From NCBI RefSeq assembly GCF_050908995.1, contig NC_135122.1, positions 15,788,501 through 15,852,500 on the forward strand: 64,000 nucleotides of DNA, given 5' to 3'. The notes below the pieces were generated by a model. That model saw only the letters and a list, made by a program, of their open reading frames with translations, did no database searches and had not been told where the DNA came from. Source of the DNA: Andrena cerasifolii (lineage: Eukaryota > Arthropoda > Insecta > Hymenoptera > Andrenidae). This document shows, in pieces, positions 35,070 through 46,090 of the stretch. Position numbers and translations under genes: made by a program. How positions within the stretch are numbered: the stretch's first letter is position 1; each line of letters opens with the position of its first letter.

Positions 35070-35429
35070 GGGGTCGTTCTTAAATTACGTAAGGCTTTTT
35101 GGGGGGGTCGCGAATTTCTTACGTTTTCTTACAAGGGAGGGGGGGGGGGAGTCAGATGGCGTCTTACGTAATATTTTTATCCTAATTTTCAATAAATAAA
35201 AATTCTATCATTATTGTTCCAAAAAAGTAGTTTTAGTTTCAATTTCCCGAAACCCAGTTAAATGAATATATAAACCTTTAAAAGAATTTTAATAACTGAA
35301 AAAATTAAATGTAAAAAATATTACGTAAGGAGGGGACTGGAATATCAAATCATACGAATTCTTATACCGGGAGAGGGAGGGGGTAAGAATTCCGCAAAAG
35401 TTACCCTTACGCAATTTAAGGACGGCCCC
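35070..35429. mobile_element. PIF/Harbinger-like MITE, 360 bp
   Basis: The ends GGGGTCGTTCTTAAATTACG and, inverted, GGGGCCGTCCTTAAATTGCG match at about 21 of 25 positions over the full arms. The flanks are TTA on both sides (35067-35069 and 35430-35432), the three-base duplication expected for PIF/Harbinger. There is no coding capacity. A truncated relative lies at 4375-4400. Confidence 0.75.
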
Positions 35430-35432
35430 TTA

Positions 35433-35780
35433 TTATGAGCATGGTATTATTCGGAAACAGGAGAAATAATGGAAATTACTTTTACGCGCCGTATTTCATA
35501 ATCTTGATAACAGGATACAGTAGAATATTGTTAAAACGAAAGAGATATTTAAAACAATATGTCTACGCCAGTCGATCGAATGTTCGTTTTGTCTGATTCG
35601 TCCATGGGGCACGGTGGGGGGCGCCCCTTCCCACTCCCCTGGCGGTATACGCAGTAGCGTACATACATCTACCAAGCGTCTTCATTATGCGTCAGAGTAC
35701 TGTTAGTGCACCGTCACGTGGACACACAGCAATTCGTTTCGTTCGAAAGTTGGGAGAGTCAAAGAATCGGAGTAGCAACC
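35433..35780. other. H1 upstream region
   Basis: Promoter and 5'UTR of histone H1 are expected here. No TATA motif as clear as those of the core histone genes was seen. Confidence 0.4.
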
Positions 35781-36509
35781 ATGGAGGAGAAAAGGAACGC
35801 TGGAAATACCGCGGTAGAGAATACCGAGAGCAACGTCAGCGCGACAAAGAAGACCGCGAAAGCGAAGGCTGCGAAACCGGAGCGGACCAAGGCTTCTCAT
35901 CCACCGACCTCTGAGATGGTGACCGCCGCGATCCGAGAACTGAAGGACCGTAAGGGATCGTCGCTTCAAGCGATCAAGAAGTACATCACGACCACCTACA
36001 AGGTCGACACCGAGAAAATGGCACCCTTCATCAAGAGATTCTTGAAGGCGGCCATCACCTCTGGCGCTATAATACAGACGAAGGGTAAAGGTGCTTCTGG
36101 ATCGTTCAAGCTGTCTGTCCCCGTCAAGGGCTCCGAGGCGAAGATCGCCAAGAAGTCGGTTCAAAAGACCGTGAAGGCGGCCGAGCCGCGGAAGGCCAGG
36201 AAATCGGTGGAGAAGAAGACGTCGCCGCCGTCGCGAAAGCCCGCGCCAGCGAAAAAACCCACTCCAGTCAAGAAAGCCGAGGCTGCGAAGAAACCCGAGG
36301 CTGCGAAGAAGCCCGCCGCCTCGAAGAAACCTGCCACCAAAACAGCCGAGAAGACTGAGATGGAACAGGAGAAGGCGAAGCCCACCGTGGAATCTAGAGC
36401 CATGTCGAAGAGCAAGAAGACAGCCAAAGCACCAGCGGCGAAAACCAAAACGCCGAAGCCGAAAAAGACCGCTGCCACGAAAACTGCCAAGACCGCAGCT
36501 AAGAAATAA
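35781..36509 (+). CDS. H1: linker histone H1
   Basis: An intronless frame of 242 aa. A short N-tail is followed by the winged-helix globular domain at about residues 38-112 (SHPPTSEMVTAAIRELKDR, GSSLQAIKKYI, FIKRFLKAAI, GKGASGSFKLS) and a long Lys/Ala/Pro-rich C-tail with AAKKPEAAKKPAASKKP-type repeats. H1 binds linker DNA at nucleosome entry and exit. I start at the ATG at 35781 (MEEKRN) rather than the in-frame GTG upstream. A histone stem-loop follows 41 bp after the stop, so the mRNA is replication-dependent. Confidence 0.97.
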   Translation: MEEKRNAGNTAVENTESNVSATKKTAKAKAAKPERTKASHPPTSEMVTAAIRELKDRKGSSLQAIKKYITTTYKVDTEKMAPFIKRFLKAAITSGAIIQTKGKGASGSFKLSVPVKGSEAKIAKKSVQKTVKAAEPRKARKSVEKKTSPPSRKPAPAKKPTPVKKAEAAKKPEAAKKPAASKKPATKTAEKTEMEQEKAKPTVESRAMSKSKKTAKAPAAKTKTPKPKKTAATKTAKTAAKK

Positions 36510-36550
36510 TTGTTAGATGATGGAATCGTCAATTTTAACACGAGACAAAT

Positions 36551-36566
36551 GGCCCTTTTCAGGGCC
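36551..36566 (+). terminator. histone 3' stem-loop (H1)
   Basis: GGCCCTTTTCAGGGCC: a 6-bp stem with a TTTC loop, the SLBP-binding element that replaces a poly(A) tail. Confidence 0.97.
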
Positions 36567-38147
36567 ACAAAATTGTCATTCGATGAGGAACAATTTTCAG
36601 ACAATTTAGAACAGTATTACCATCTTTTTGTATACTATATTAGAAATAAGTGTCAGGACATACACTGTACATACATGTACTAGACGTACTAGTAGATAAG
36701 AGAACCTAACCTAGATCGTTTTGTATGCGACTTAAATAAATGTTGAGGAATTATGTATGTATAAGGGAGGATATCCGATCTTTATTTGAAATAGTATTTC
36801 AGTTATTCTCTGTATGAGTGTTGTTTGAAACGTAGCTATAATAAATCCCCTCGAGGGAGGTAACTAATCCTTCGATTGTTGAATTAGAAATCCTTGTAGT
36901 AACGTTATTTCGAAATGCTAGAATAGAATCTACTTACGAGACAATTTCTGTTGCGTTTCCTCGAAAACAGTCGATTTTAATTTCGATGTAACCTGTAAAA
37001 GATAGGTTAGACAGAAGTAACCCAACATGTTGTTAATACATACAAATGTATATTTATTATTGAATTTATAAATTGTTCTAATATGTATGCAATAAACAGA
37101 AGTATAGCTTAGCGGAAACCTGCACAAAAGTTAAATATTTTCATTTCTACACATGATTACCATCGTAAACGTTAGATGGACAGAAGACCGCGAATATCTG
37201 GATTTATATCGTAAAATTAGACGAGTGACTCATGTACCAGATATAAAAATATATTTTGTCTTGTAAATCTACAAATTAATTAGTTCTATTCTTTCCGCCT
37301 TCGACATTTTTACAGGCATCCATTGTCGACCGAACCGTTGGTTCGATACGCGTGCCCGGGCGCACGAAGTCCGTTATTCCACTTGAAAATGTAAACTGAT
37401 CTGTTTATACATATTAAACGGTTTGAAAATACTTGGACTTCTTCGTACAGTGAACATGTAGAAAATTTCAAAATACAATGTGAAAGACATAAACGATTTT
37501 AATAAGTTTACTTCTCTTTTTATGACTACAGTAATTTAATTAGTAAATTTTATAAAAGAAGCATGTTAGGAGACACTTTCTAGGATGTTTCGAACGTAGA
37601 GAGTAACCCTATTCACCTTTCCTAGAATTTACGATAGAGTCAAGAGGCTGGCTCGAAAGGGCCCTTGGCGAAAGATGAGGCTTACTGGATGATCAACATG
37701 TGAGAAGGGACGAAAAAGGGACGATATTGGAGTGTCGTTCGATTCAAACGTTTTATTACTGACTTAAAGAATCGAATATCCCGTTGAGGAAGTTGGTCAT
37801 GGAATAGGAAAGAATAGGCTTATTCTAAAGAGGATTCATTTATAAAAGGACCTACAGTTTTATCTAGTTAGAAATTCAACGGTCGGAGGACAGGTCGATC
37901 CTGTAATAAAACTGTATGCTATTTGCCTCGCCTTCGATCTTTTCAGTCTTCTTTCATTAAACACAATCTCGCCGCTGTTTAACGAAAATGGCTTGTCGCT
38001 GTTGAACTCCGAACGACAACTACAAAATAAGTGGCGGGGTTAGAAATGTACTTGTAACGAAACAGGGAAGTTAGACTTGACAGAACAACGTATTACCAAT
38101 ACCTAATGTGAAGAAAGAACGAGAATTTCCTTGTTTAAGATATTTGT
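36567..38147. other. spacer between H1 and H2B, no gene seen
   Basis: AT-rich DNA without a recognisable frame or RNA gene. Confidence 0.5.
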
Positions 38148-38163
38148 GGCCCTAAAAAGGGCC
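38148..38163 (-). terminator. histone 3' stem-loop (H2B)
   Basis: On the minus strand GGCCCTTTTTAGGGCC, a 6-bp stem with a TTTT loop instead of TTTC. It lies 20 bp beyond the H2B stop. Confidence 0.95.
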
Positions 38164-38183
38164 ATTTCGTGTGGAGGCAGCAT

Positions 38184-38555
38184 TTACTTGGAGCTGGTGT
38201 ATTTGGTAACAGCCTTCGTTCCCTCACTGACGGCGTGCTTGGCGAGTTCACCAGGCAGCAGCAAACGTACAGCAGTTTGGATTTCCCGGGAAGTGATGGT
38301 GGATCGTTTGTTGTAGTGAGCAAGACGTGACGCTTCAGCAGCAATACGTTCGAAGACATCATTCACAAAGCTGTTCATGATGCTCATGGCTTTGCTGGAG
38401 ATACCGGTGTCTGGATGGACTTGTTTCAGGACTTTGTAGATGTAGATAGCGTAGCTTTCCTTCCTCCTACGCTTCTTCTTCTTGTCGGTCTTGCTGATAT
38501 TCTTCTGGGCCTTGCCAGCTTTCTTCACAGCTTTCCCACTTGCCTTTGGCGGCAT
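38184..38555 (-). CDS. H2B: histone H2B
   Basis: 123 aa, intronless. It has the N-tail MPPKASGKAVKKAGKAQK, then the histone fold from ESYAIYIYKVLKQVHPDTG through STITSREIQTAVRLLLPGEL to the C-terminal AVTKYTSSK. It is typical of canonical insect H2B. The start is fixed by the conserved MPPK N-terminus; the open frame upstream runs through the shared promoter and is not coding. It is divergent from H2A. Confidence 0.98.
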   Translation of the reverse strand: MPPKASGKAVKKAGKAQKNISKTDKKKKRRRKESYAIYIYKVLKQVHPDTGISSKAMSIMNSFVNDVFERIAAEASRLAHYNKRSTITSREIQTAVRLLLPGELAKHAVSEGTKAVTKYTSSK

Positions 38556-38826
38556 CGTAGAATCAGGCTTCGAGCAGAACGGGTCGCACTGGCGTGAAAA
38601 GACTATGTGAATGTGGTGGCGCCTTAGTTCGCCGGCGTATTTATGACGTGACGACGCACTTGGAGGGAACCAATGAGAGCGAGCGATGGTGCTGCTAGGC
38701 TCTGAATGGCTGGCCGAAGTTCGCAGCAAGCCGTGCATAAACACGAGCACGACCGGGCGACGACGAATATTTCGAAGCGAACCTTCGTGCTCGAACGTTC
38801 TTGTCGTCCAATTAATTTGAATCAAC
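38556..38826. promoter_or_regulatory. shared H2B/H2A divergent promoter
   Basis: A 271-bp interval between the two starts. It holds GCATAAA at 38735-38741 (about 90 bp before the H2A ATG), a CATAAATA-type box on the minus strand near 38637-38646 (about 88 bp before the H2B ATG) and CCAAT at 38670-38674. Confidence 0.75.
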
Positions 38827-39201
38827 ATGTCTGGACGTGGAAAAGGCGGGAAAGTTAAGGGAAAGTCAAAGTCTCGCTCTAACAGGGCAGGATTACAATT
38901 TCCCGTTGGTCGTATCCATCGACTTTTGCGAAAAGGAAACTATGCGGAGCGTGTTGGTGCCGGTGCTCCGGTATATTTGGCTGCTGTAATGGAGTACTTG
39001 GCCGCTGAAGTCCTAGAATTGGCTGGCAATGCCGCACGTGACAACAAGAAAACGAGAATCATTCCACGTCACTTACAACTAGCCATTCGCAATGACGAAG
39101 AACTGAACAAATTGCTTTCTGGAGTGACGATAGCACAAGGCGGTGTCCTGCCGAACATTCAAGCTGTACTTTTACCCAAAAAGACAGAAAAGAAGGCTTA
39201 A
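38827..39201 (+). CDS. H2A: histone H2A
   Basis: 124 aa, intronless. It has the N-tail MSGRGKGGKVKGKSKSRSNR, then AGLQFPVGRIHRLLRKGNYA, the acidic-patch region (YLAAEVLELAGNAARDNKK) and NDEELNKLLSGVTIAQGGVL. It ends KKTEKKA, without an SQ motif, so it is canonical H2A rather than H2A.X or H2A.Z. It pairs with the divergent H2B. Confidence 0.98.
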   Translation: MSGRGKGGKVKGKSKSRSNRAGLQFPVGRIHRLLRKGNYAERVGAGAPVYLAAVMEYLAAEVLELAGNAARDNKKTRIIPRHLQLAIRNDEELNKLLSGVTIAQGGVLPNIQAVLLPKKTEKKA

Positions 39202-39222
39202 TCCTGATGTTTAAAACCAAAC

Positions 39223-39238
39223 GGCCCTTTTCAGGGCC
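39223..39238 (+). terminator. histone 3' stem-loop (H2A)
   Basis: GGCCCTTTTCAGGGCC with ACCAA downstream, 21 bp after the H2A stop. Confidence 0.97.
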
Positions 39239-39966
39239 ACCAATTTCATTTCAACTATGGGAATAATCTCGAATTTCACGAACACACCAAATTTGTCCTA
39301 CAAAGTTACCTTGTACAAATTGCTCATTTAAATGGTATATTTCCTAACAATTACTTTTAGGTTATAAAATTTAACTCAAGTGTACACCATGTTTTATGGA
39401 GCACTGTCATTGTGTTACAACAACCGGGAACATACGTGGCATTTGGCAATCTATTTTCATTACTTTCCTGCATACTAAAGAAAATAAGAAACATAAGCTT
39501 GAGTTTTACTCATTTTCGTTTGACGAATTGGAGCGGCTTAAAGGTGAAATCTTAATTTATTATCGATAGGGTTACATTTGGCAACACCGTATCCATAAGC
39601 ATTCCCGAGACGTGGCAACGTTGTATCGTCCGACCTATCATGTGTCACTTTTCTCGAACACCGAGTCAATACTCCGACTCCGCATTAGATGGGAATGAAA
39701 GTCATTTACCTTTTCTTGGGAGACAATATATATATATACAGTTAATTTCTCATGATGAAAGAGTACATTTAAAACAATATTGATTTAAAGCAATGACTTA
39801 TTTTCTTATAGAGTACGAAATGAACAGTCGCTAGAATTTTCTAGAATTGCATCAGCATTAATTAAGGGCAGAATGTGCTACATATTTATATTTTGTATCT
39901 TCAGAGTAATATTATAGTTTAATGTTTTCAGTTGAACGAAAGAGTTCTCGGTTGGAACAAAATTGT
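39239..39966. other. spacer, no gene seen
   Basis: AT-rich, with a short (TA)n near 39729. It separates the 3' ends of H2A and H4. Confidence 0.5.
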
Positions 39967-39982
39967 GGCCCTGAAAAGGGCC
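39967..39982 (-). terminator. histone 3' stem-loop (H4, first copy)
   Basis: On the minus strand GGCCCTTTTCAGGGCC, about 47 bp after the H4 stop. Confidence 0.96.
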
Positions 39983-40029
39983 GTTTGTTTGACGATCGCC
40001 GGTAATCGCACGTCGAGTATCTTCTCCAC

Positions 40030-40565
<536 letters not shown>

Positions 40566-40751
40566 ATTGTTCCATTATCCCACAATTTTTCCCAAAAGCC
40601 TACTCGCTGCTATATTCAAAACTCCATGCTGGTATATAACAGAGGTAACTCCACTCTGAGGCCTCATCCCTGTTGGCGAGGGGCTCTTTGCTTCCAGAGA
40701 CAACAAAAAGACACTCGTTACGAGGAGGGGAAAAAAAATTATTGTTCCATT
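40566..40751 (+). mobile_element. insertion in the H3-like 5'UTR (SINE-like)
   Basis: An 11-bp direct repeat ATTGTTCCATT occurs at 40566-40576 and 40741-40751. The 164 bp between end in a run of eight A followed by TT. The direct repeat plus A-rich tail suggest a retroposed insert of unknown source. Removing 175 bp restores a TATA-to-ATG distance of 86 bp, as in the other histone genes here. Confidence 0.55.
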
Positions 40752-40761
40752 GCTCCGTAAA

Positions 40762-41053
40762 ATGGCGCGTATTAATCAGTGTAATAAAATGATAGAAGAA
40801 TCAAAGAAGCGATCAGTTGATAAATGTATTCACGAGATACGGCATTACCAAAACAGTACAAAGTTGTTAATACCAAAAAAATCGTTCGAGCAGCTTGTAC
40901 GAGAAATCGCGCAGAACTTGCAGAAGTGAAAATAAAAAGAAAGTAGTAGCTTTTTCTGCTTACACTGAAGACTTTGCGCACTTGTACCGTTTCTGTTATA
41001 CGCGCAGGGAACAGACAGGAAACAAAGAAATTAAAACGGCTCTTTTCAGAGCC
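40762..41053 (+). pseudogene. truncated, diverged histone H3-like (possibly CENP-A-like)
   Basis: A 55-codon frame (40762-40929) starts MARINQ, like MARTKQ of H3, and contains EIRHYQNSTKLLIPKK then SFEQLVREIAQN. Against H3 ([18 protein letters not shown] and so on) about 19 of 33 residues match over the alpha-N and alpha-1 region; the LLIPK form is seen in many CENP-A proteins. About 25 N-tail residues are missing. The frame stops where alpha-2 should follow. Beyond the stop, in another frame, GAAGAC then TTTGCGC recall the H3 region for EDTNLCA with a deletion between. A perfect histone stem-loop follows at 41038. It is either a decayed H3 or a short diverged paralogue. Confidence 0.65.
41038..41053 (+). 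terminator. histone 3' stem-loop after the H3-like frame
   Basis: GGCTCTTTTCAGAGCC followed by ACCAAAG: a perfect canonical element with a T-A variant of the stem, unlike the GGCCCT stems of its neighbours. No intact histone gene precedes it. Confidence 0.93.
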
Positions 41054-43013
41054 ACCAAAGTATCGAGGGTCATCTCTCATTTATTGACATCAGTCTCTAA
41101 TCATAAGTAAAAACGTGCTTATTTCACGTCAGACTGTATTCGTAGAGAATTTAGTTACAATGCAAAGGTTATGTATATTTTTGTAACGAATTACTGTGGC
41201 GTTTCCGATCCACTTCGTAAATGTATTCGCTCTCATAGAAACTGTAAGTCCATCGCTAGGACAATTTCCGTCACCGAAACTCACTCGAATCAACTCGAAA
41301 CGATACGGTGCAAAATCGAAAAGATCCCGCGCATTTTTTGTCTCGAGAAGAACCTCCGGTCGCTATTCCCGCGCAGTTTCGGCCTCTAGAAGAACTTCCG
41401 GTCGCAATTCCCGCGCAGTTTCTGTGTCCAGAAGAACTTCCGGTCGTTATTCCCGCTATTACTTTTTTAGTTACCGCGGCGAGTGAGAGATGGTGGCAGA
41501 GAAACCTATTCAGTATTTTTTCGATAGATGACACCGCCGTGACAGTGCTGATCGTAATTCGTAAGCTCGTCGCTTATTTCGCTGTCGTGCGTCCTCTCTC
41601 TCGCTCGTTGCCTGCCCCTCGCTCATCGTGGCATGAGAACAAAGGCAAACCCGAATAAATAGACTCTGTTTGCCTGATAAAGAACTGTACAATGTGCATT
41701 GTTTCTCATGGTAAGAAGGGGCCCGCCGTTATCGTCCTACGCATTTTTGGACTTCCTTAGTATTCAGTCGAAAACTGTTAACCCTAAACCACTGTTCAAG
41801 AATTCAAAATTCTTTGGACCTGGCAAACATTTTATGCACGGTCATTTTCTATGCTATGTTCCTTCCGTCCACATGCCAGAACCGTTCGCATTCATCGTTG
41901 GTGATCATGGACAGCAAGCAGGGATGAAATTGAAGATTTGTGCCCTTGGTTAACAAGCGTCTGTCGCCCTTTCCGTGAAATATCATCAAATACTTTAAAT
42001 AATTTAAAAGAATTGAGACAATTTTAAAATTAATTCAATATGACAACTCGCATATGAGTTATTGCTAATTTGCTACATGGAAAAAAAAGTGAATTATCTT
42101 TAAAGCTGTCTCAAGCCTCTGTGCTCAAATCTTTTTCAATTTTTCTCGCACATCAAAATTTGCCGCTCTAGGCTGCAGCCTATTTAGCTTATATCCAAAT
42201 CCGCCCCTGGCAGCAGTGCGTATTTTAGGGCCTGTGTGCTCGTGCTGGCCTGCCAGGCCTCTCCCACCTTACTAAGCAGACAGACAGGTCAGAGAAGGGT
42301 CTCCCTGCCTCGTCGCGCCCGGCCAGCTGTGTCGGTTGAATTTTTTCTGGGAACAAGAGCGTCGGTTAAGGCCAGGTCTGACTGCGGTTCGAATGCATGC
42401 AGCAGGAATTGATACAAAGCGCGCTCACATAATTGAAATAATTTAACAAACGACTGTTCGTAAACAATTATTTATGATTTTTACCGAATGCTACATCATT
42501 ATATATATACGCACCACTATATAGTATATACCGAGGAATGTGCTGCGGCAGTATTCTGAATAAACCACGCCATGTGATATCATCGAAATACCAGGGCCGT
42601 GATTTAAGGGGGAAAAGGCTAATTTCGAGGCTCTGTTTTGGGGAAGTTAGAAATTTTTATAAAATATCTTTATTGTCATTAGAAAGTACATATCTTGAAC
42701 AAATTTTTCCCTCAATATGATATAAAAATATTGATTATTGTAACCACAGTAGCCGATGGCGTGATAGTACTTCAGAAATTTGTCTAAAACGACCGCACCT
42801 CAGGCGTTACAACGGTAGCCCCAAAATAAAAATTTATAACATTTTCTTACAATCTGAGGCAATATCTGCAGTTGTACGTACAGATTTAAAAAAAAATTGT
42901 TACAAAATAGCGGACTTTTGGAGTTGTCGAAAATTTGTAAGAAAATCGACATTTGTTTCAACGTTACGGAGAAATTAATTACTCGATCAAAAATTTAATA
43001 CAAGAACTGAAGA
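41054..43013. other. spacer, no gene seen
   Basis: Contains the small tandem repeat at 41346-41457 and a GC-richer block at 42200-42370. A CCGCCCCTG near 42202 could be one end of a hAT-type element. No gene recognised. Confidence 0.45.
41346..41457. repeat. 42-bp tandem repeat, nearly 3 copies
   Basis: Units start at 41346, 41388 and 41430, each AGAAGAAC-C/T-TCCGGTCG followed by ATTCCCGC and, in the first two, GCAGTTTC. The period is divisible by three, so a frame stays open through it. Confidence 0.9.
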
Positions 43014-43092
43014 CAGAGATGGGCGAAAAATTGTTTGAAATAAAAATTTCGTACACAAATTTTTATTTCAAATAATTTTCTGCCCGTCTCTG
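43014..43092. mobile_element. 79-bp palindromic hAT-like MITE
   Basis: It starts CAGAGATGGGCGAAAA and ends TTTTCTGCCCGTCTCTG; the two 35-bp arms are inverted copies (about 90 percent) with a 7-nt loop. It is flanked by an exact 8-bp duplication ACTGAAGA at 43006-43013 and 43093-43100. The whole element is little more than its terminal repeats. Confidence 0.88.
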
Positions 43093-43707
43093 ACTGAAGA
43101 TAATCTTATTTGTGGCCGGCATGAAAAATTTGTAGTGAATCGGCTGAAAATTAACTGAGTTATCCGTGCGCCCCTTTTGAAAAACGTACTTTCGAGAACA
43201 ACGCATTTAAAGTTTCAGAAGAAGCTCCGATTACTTACCTGCCAACGGCCGATTTCGAGCGTTGCATCAAACCATCTATAAGTCCGTTACTTCTTTGAAT
43301 TTTACTTTAATACTTCAAGGGCGCCTTATGGAGACTCCAAAAATAACGAAAATTCCGCAAAAGTTTCGATTTTTCACCCTGGTTTCCCCCCCTTAAAGTC
43401 GTATCCCATGCCTGACTTACCGACTCCAAAAAAGGACTAGGAATTTGCACGGAACTCAGCTACGCAGTGATTGGCTGTTAGAAATTATCGTTTTGAAATT
43501 ACACATTGAGAATTTTGGTATTTAGAAATTTCCTGTTATCGTCTATCTCTAATAATTTTGAGGGACCATCCGTGATACTTGGTTATATGAAGAAGGAACT
43601 CATTTAATACAATTAATTAAGCAAACGCAGCTACGAGGTCAAAAATTTCGGACATTTATTAAATCAGTTGTCATTCTTATAAAAATTATGCTACTACAAA
43701 GTTTCTC
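43093..43707. other. spacer and protease 3'UTR
   Basis: AT-rich, no gene seen; the 3'UTR of the minus-strand protease probably lies at its right end. Confidence 0.5.
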
Positions 43708-45027
43708 TTATAAATTCAGTCCTGTAATTTGTTCGATCCAATCGATGTATCCGGTGATCCTTGAAAACACGCCCGGTTTGTTGCTAGGGCAGCCCGCGTC
43801 TCCGTAACTCACGATTCCGATTTGAAGAGGAACACCGAGTTGTAGCACGATGAGAGGCCCGCCACTGTCGCCCTTCGAGGTTATGAAACAGAGAAGCATA
43901 CGCTTAGAATCTGAGAGTTTCCATAAAATTACAGATCCCGGGCTGACTCTCTAAATCCCACACATATGGTCGCGTTATATTTCTTTACCTGGCAAGCGTC
44001 CCGTCCGTAACCAGCCGCGGTGCACACATGCTTGTCCGTTATGTCCCAAATTCTACCGCAGTCTTGGTTCGAAATTATCGGCAGTATCGCATACTTCAAT
44101 CTGGTCGTTCCCACTCCTGTAGGGCCATCCTTTCCCCACCCGATGGCAATGCCATTTTTTTTTGCAAAGCTCTCCCCAATTTCGTTGGACCCGGCTAACT
44201 GGACAGCTTGAATGCTCCCTGTAAAAAGATACGGAATTTCGCTACCGAAAGAACTATCAATATCTTGCCGGCGCCGATGGTCTTACTTGAGAAAGGGATA
44301 TCTCGCGGCATGAGCAACAGGCCAACGTCGTTTACACTCAGCGAAAACTCAGGGTGAAGAAACGCTTGGTCCGTCATCATAGCGATGCCAGATCCTTCGT
44401 AGAAATTGTATCCCACGCCGGATTGGTCAGTGGTGCCGAAGACTACCAGAAATTGGTGAGTCCCGTATGATACACAATGGCCAGCTGTCAATACCCATCT
44501 GTGCGAGATAATGGTCCCACCACACTGTGCGATCATTCCTCCACCCATCAATCGATGCACCACAGCGACAAATGGAAATTGATTCCGTCTCGCATAACGG
44601 CCGCCGAATATTCTATCCGCATGGAGGTCATCTATTTTTTTTCGTATCGCGATAATTCATTGTTAATTTTCTCAATACTGCGAGCCGCAAATACGTAGTA
44701 TGATCGATTTAACTTGACGATTATTTTACAAGACAGAAACGTGAACACGTAAAGTATTGCGCGAAATGTTATTAATCGCGGTTTTAAGTAAGATCGTCAA
44801 GTTAGGAGAAATATTTTCAGAATTCTTTAGAATAAACACGTACCATCCGCCAGAGAACCATGCTTCACATCACTTTCTTCGCGATGAACCGAGTAATTAG
44901 CGATCTTCCATGGTTTCAAGTTATTGATATGGTTAACTGTGCTGAGTAAAGGAACAGAGACAACATGGCGGTAGAACGTTAGAATAACAGCCACGAGGAA
45001 GAGCGACTTGGTGCCCGTCGAAATCAT
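43708..45027 (-). CDS. secreted trypsin-like serine protease (S1)
   Basis: Four exons (45027-44844, 44631-44287, 44218-43989, 43872-43708) give 307 aa. A hydrophobic signal peptide lies near residues 8-25, then a 45-aa propeptide without a clip domain. Activation after R68 exposes IFGG. The catalytic triad is complete: H113 in TAGHC, D163 in NDVGLLL and S256 in GDSGGP. D250 (in RDACQ, six residues before the serine) sets trypsin-like cleavage after Lys/Arg. The length is normal for the family. Substrate and role are unknown; digestion, immunity and venom or seminal functions all occur in insects. It lies between the two halves of the histone locus. Confidence 0.93.
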
Positions 45028-45663
45028 GGTAATGACTGGTAAATTTTGTGTACCGGTTTCTTCCATATATACAAGTGTACACAAGTATGTATACAATCTA
45101 CCTACTTACCCTCTATGTGACCTGCGTAAAAGTTGAACTATTCCCTGTCTTGGGAAAAGTTCGAAAAGTAGCTAAAGAAATGTTTAAGACCTGTAAAATC
45201 AATGGCATTCTCGAGAGGCGGTTAGAAAAGCGAGACGTCCTTGAAACCCGACCCTTCGCGGCACCCAATAACAGGGGGGGCCGTTCCCTTTCGTATTTAT
45301 CGTGTCCGCTAACGGCAACATCGCTTTGTCCCTCTCTGTCTATGAAACAGATGTCGCGCAGATACTAGCTCTCTCTGTTGCCCCTCGTAAATCGATTCTC
45401 CCCGCGCGTCGGCAATTCCATTGTTGCTTCCGTTCAAACTGTCGAGCGTTCGAAAGCCGTTAGAGGAGGACGTTTAAAAATAACGACGAATACATTCGTC
45501 CAATAGGAATGCGAAAGGAACGTGTTTAATAATGCGTTGAAAAGTGATTGAAGCGGCGCTACGCTCTGTTTACTCTATAAAAGCAGGAGACTTAAGGAGT
45601 GACGGCTCGACGAGGATACTTATTCAGTGATTACATTTGAACGTGCGTACATAGTGTTCCATT
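45028..45663. other. protease 5' region and H2B-variant promoter
   Basis: TATAAAAG at 45577-45584 lies 87 bp before the H2B-variant ATG, matching the spacing of the other histone genes. No H2A partner is found on the minus strand, unlike the first H2B. Confidence 0.6.
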
Positions 45664-46044
45664 ATGCCTCCCAAAACTGTCGGAAAGGCTATGAAAAAGT
45701 CCGGGAAGGCTCAGAAGAATATTAGCATGACTAAATCGGACGGGAGGAAGAAGAAGAAGAAGAGGAAGGAGAGTTACGCGATCTATATCTACAAGGTTTT
45801 GAAGCAAGTTCATCCAGACACAGGCATCTCGAGCAAAGCCATGGGCATCATGAACAGTTTCGTTAGCGACATATTCGAACGGATCGCCATCGAAGCGTCT
45901 CGTCTGTCACATTACAACAAACGAAGCACTATTACTTCAAGGGAGGTGCAGACTGCCGTCAGACTTTTATTACCTGGCGAGCTCGCTAAGCACGCGGTCA
46001 GCGAAGGGACGAAAGCCGTTACTAAGTACACGAGCTCGAAATAA
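45664..46044 (+). CDS. H2B: histone H2B variant
   Basis: 126 aa, intronless. The histone fold is conserved (ESYAIYIYKVLKQVHPDTG, STITSREVQTAVRLLLPGEL, AVTKYTSSK) but the N-tail differs from the first H2B (MPPKTVGKAMKKSGKAQKNI, then MTKSDGR and a run of basic residues). Core substitutions include M-G-I for M-S-I, SDIFERIAIE for NDVFERIAAE and LSHYN for LAHYN. The TATA box and a stem-loop mark it as a histone-type transcript, but the loop is altered. It stands alone without an H2A partner. It could be a tissue-restricted (for example germline) variant; that is inference. Confidence 0.95.
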   Translation: MPPKTVGKAMKKSGKAQKNISMTKSDGRKKKKKRKESYAIYIYKVLKQVHPDTGISSKAMGIMNSFVSDIFERIAIEASRLSHYNKRSTITSREVQTAVRLLLPGELAKHAVSEGTKAVTKYTSSK

Positions 46045-46090
46045 ATGAATAAGAAGGACATGGTCTTTTTCCCGGACCACAATACGAAAC

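Noticed and set aside
38556..38828. N-terminal extension of H2B
   Set aside because: It covers the divergent promoter and ends against the H2A start; the family N-terminus MPPK begins at 38555.
42320..42400. tRNA-like B-box (GGTTCGAATGC)
   Set aside because: No matching A-box or cloverleaf could be built upstream.
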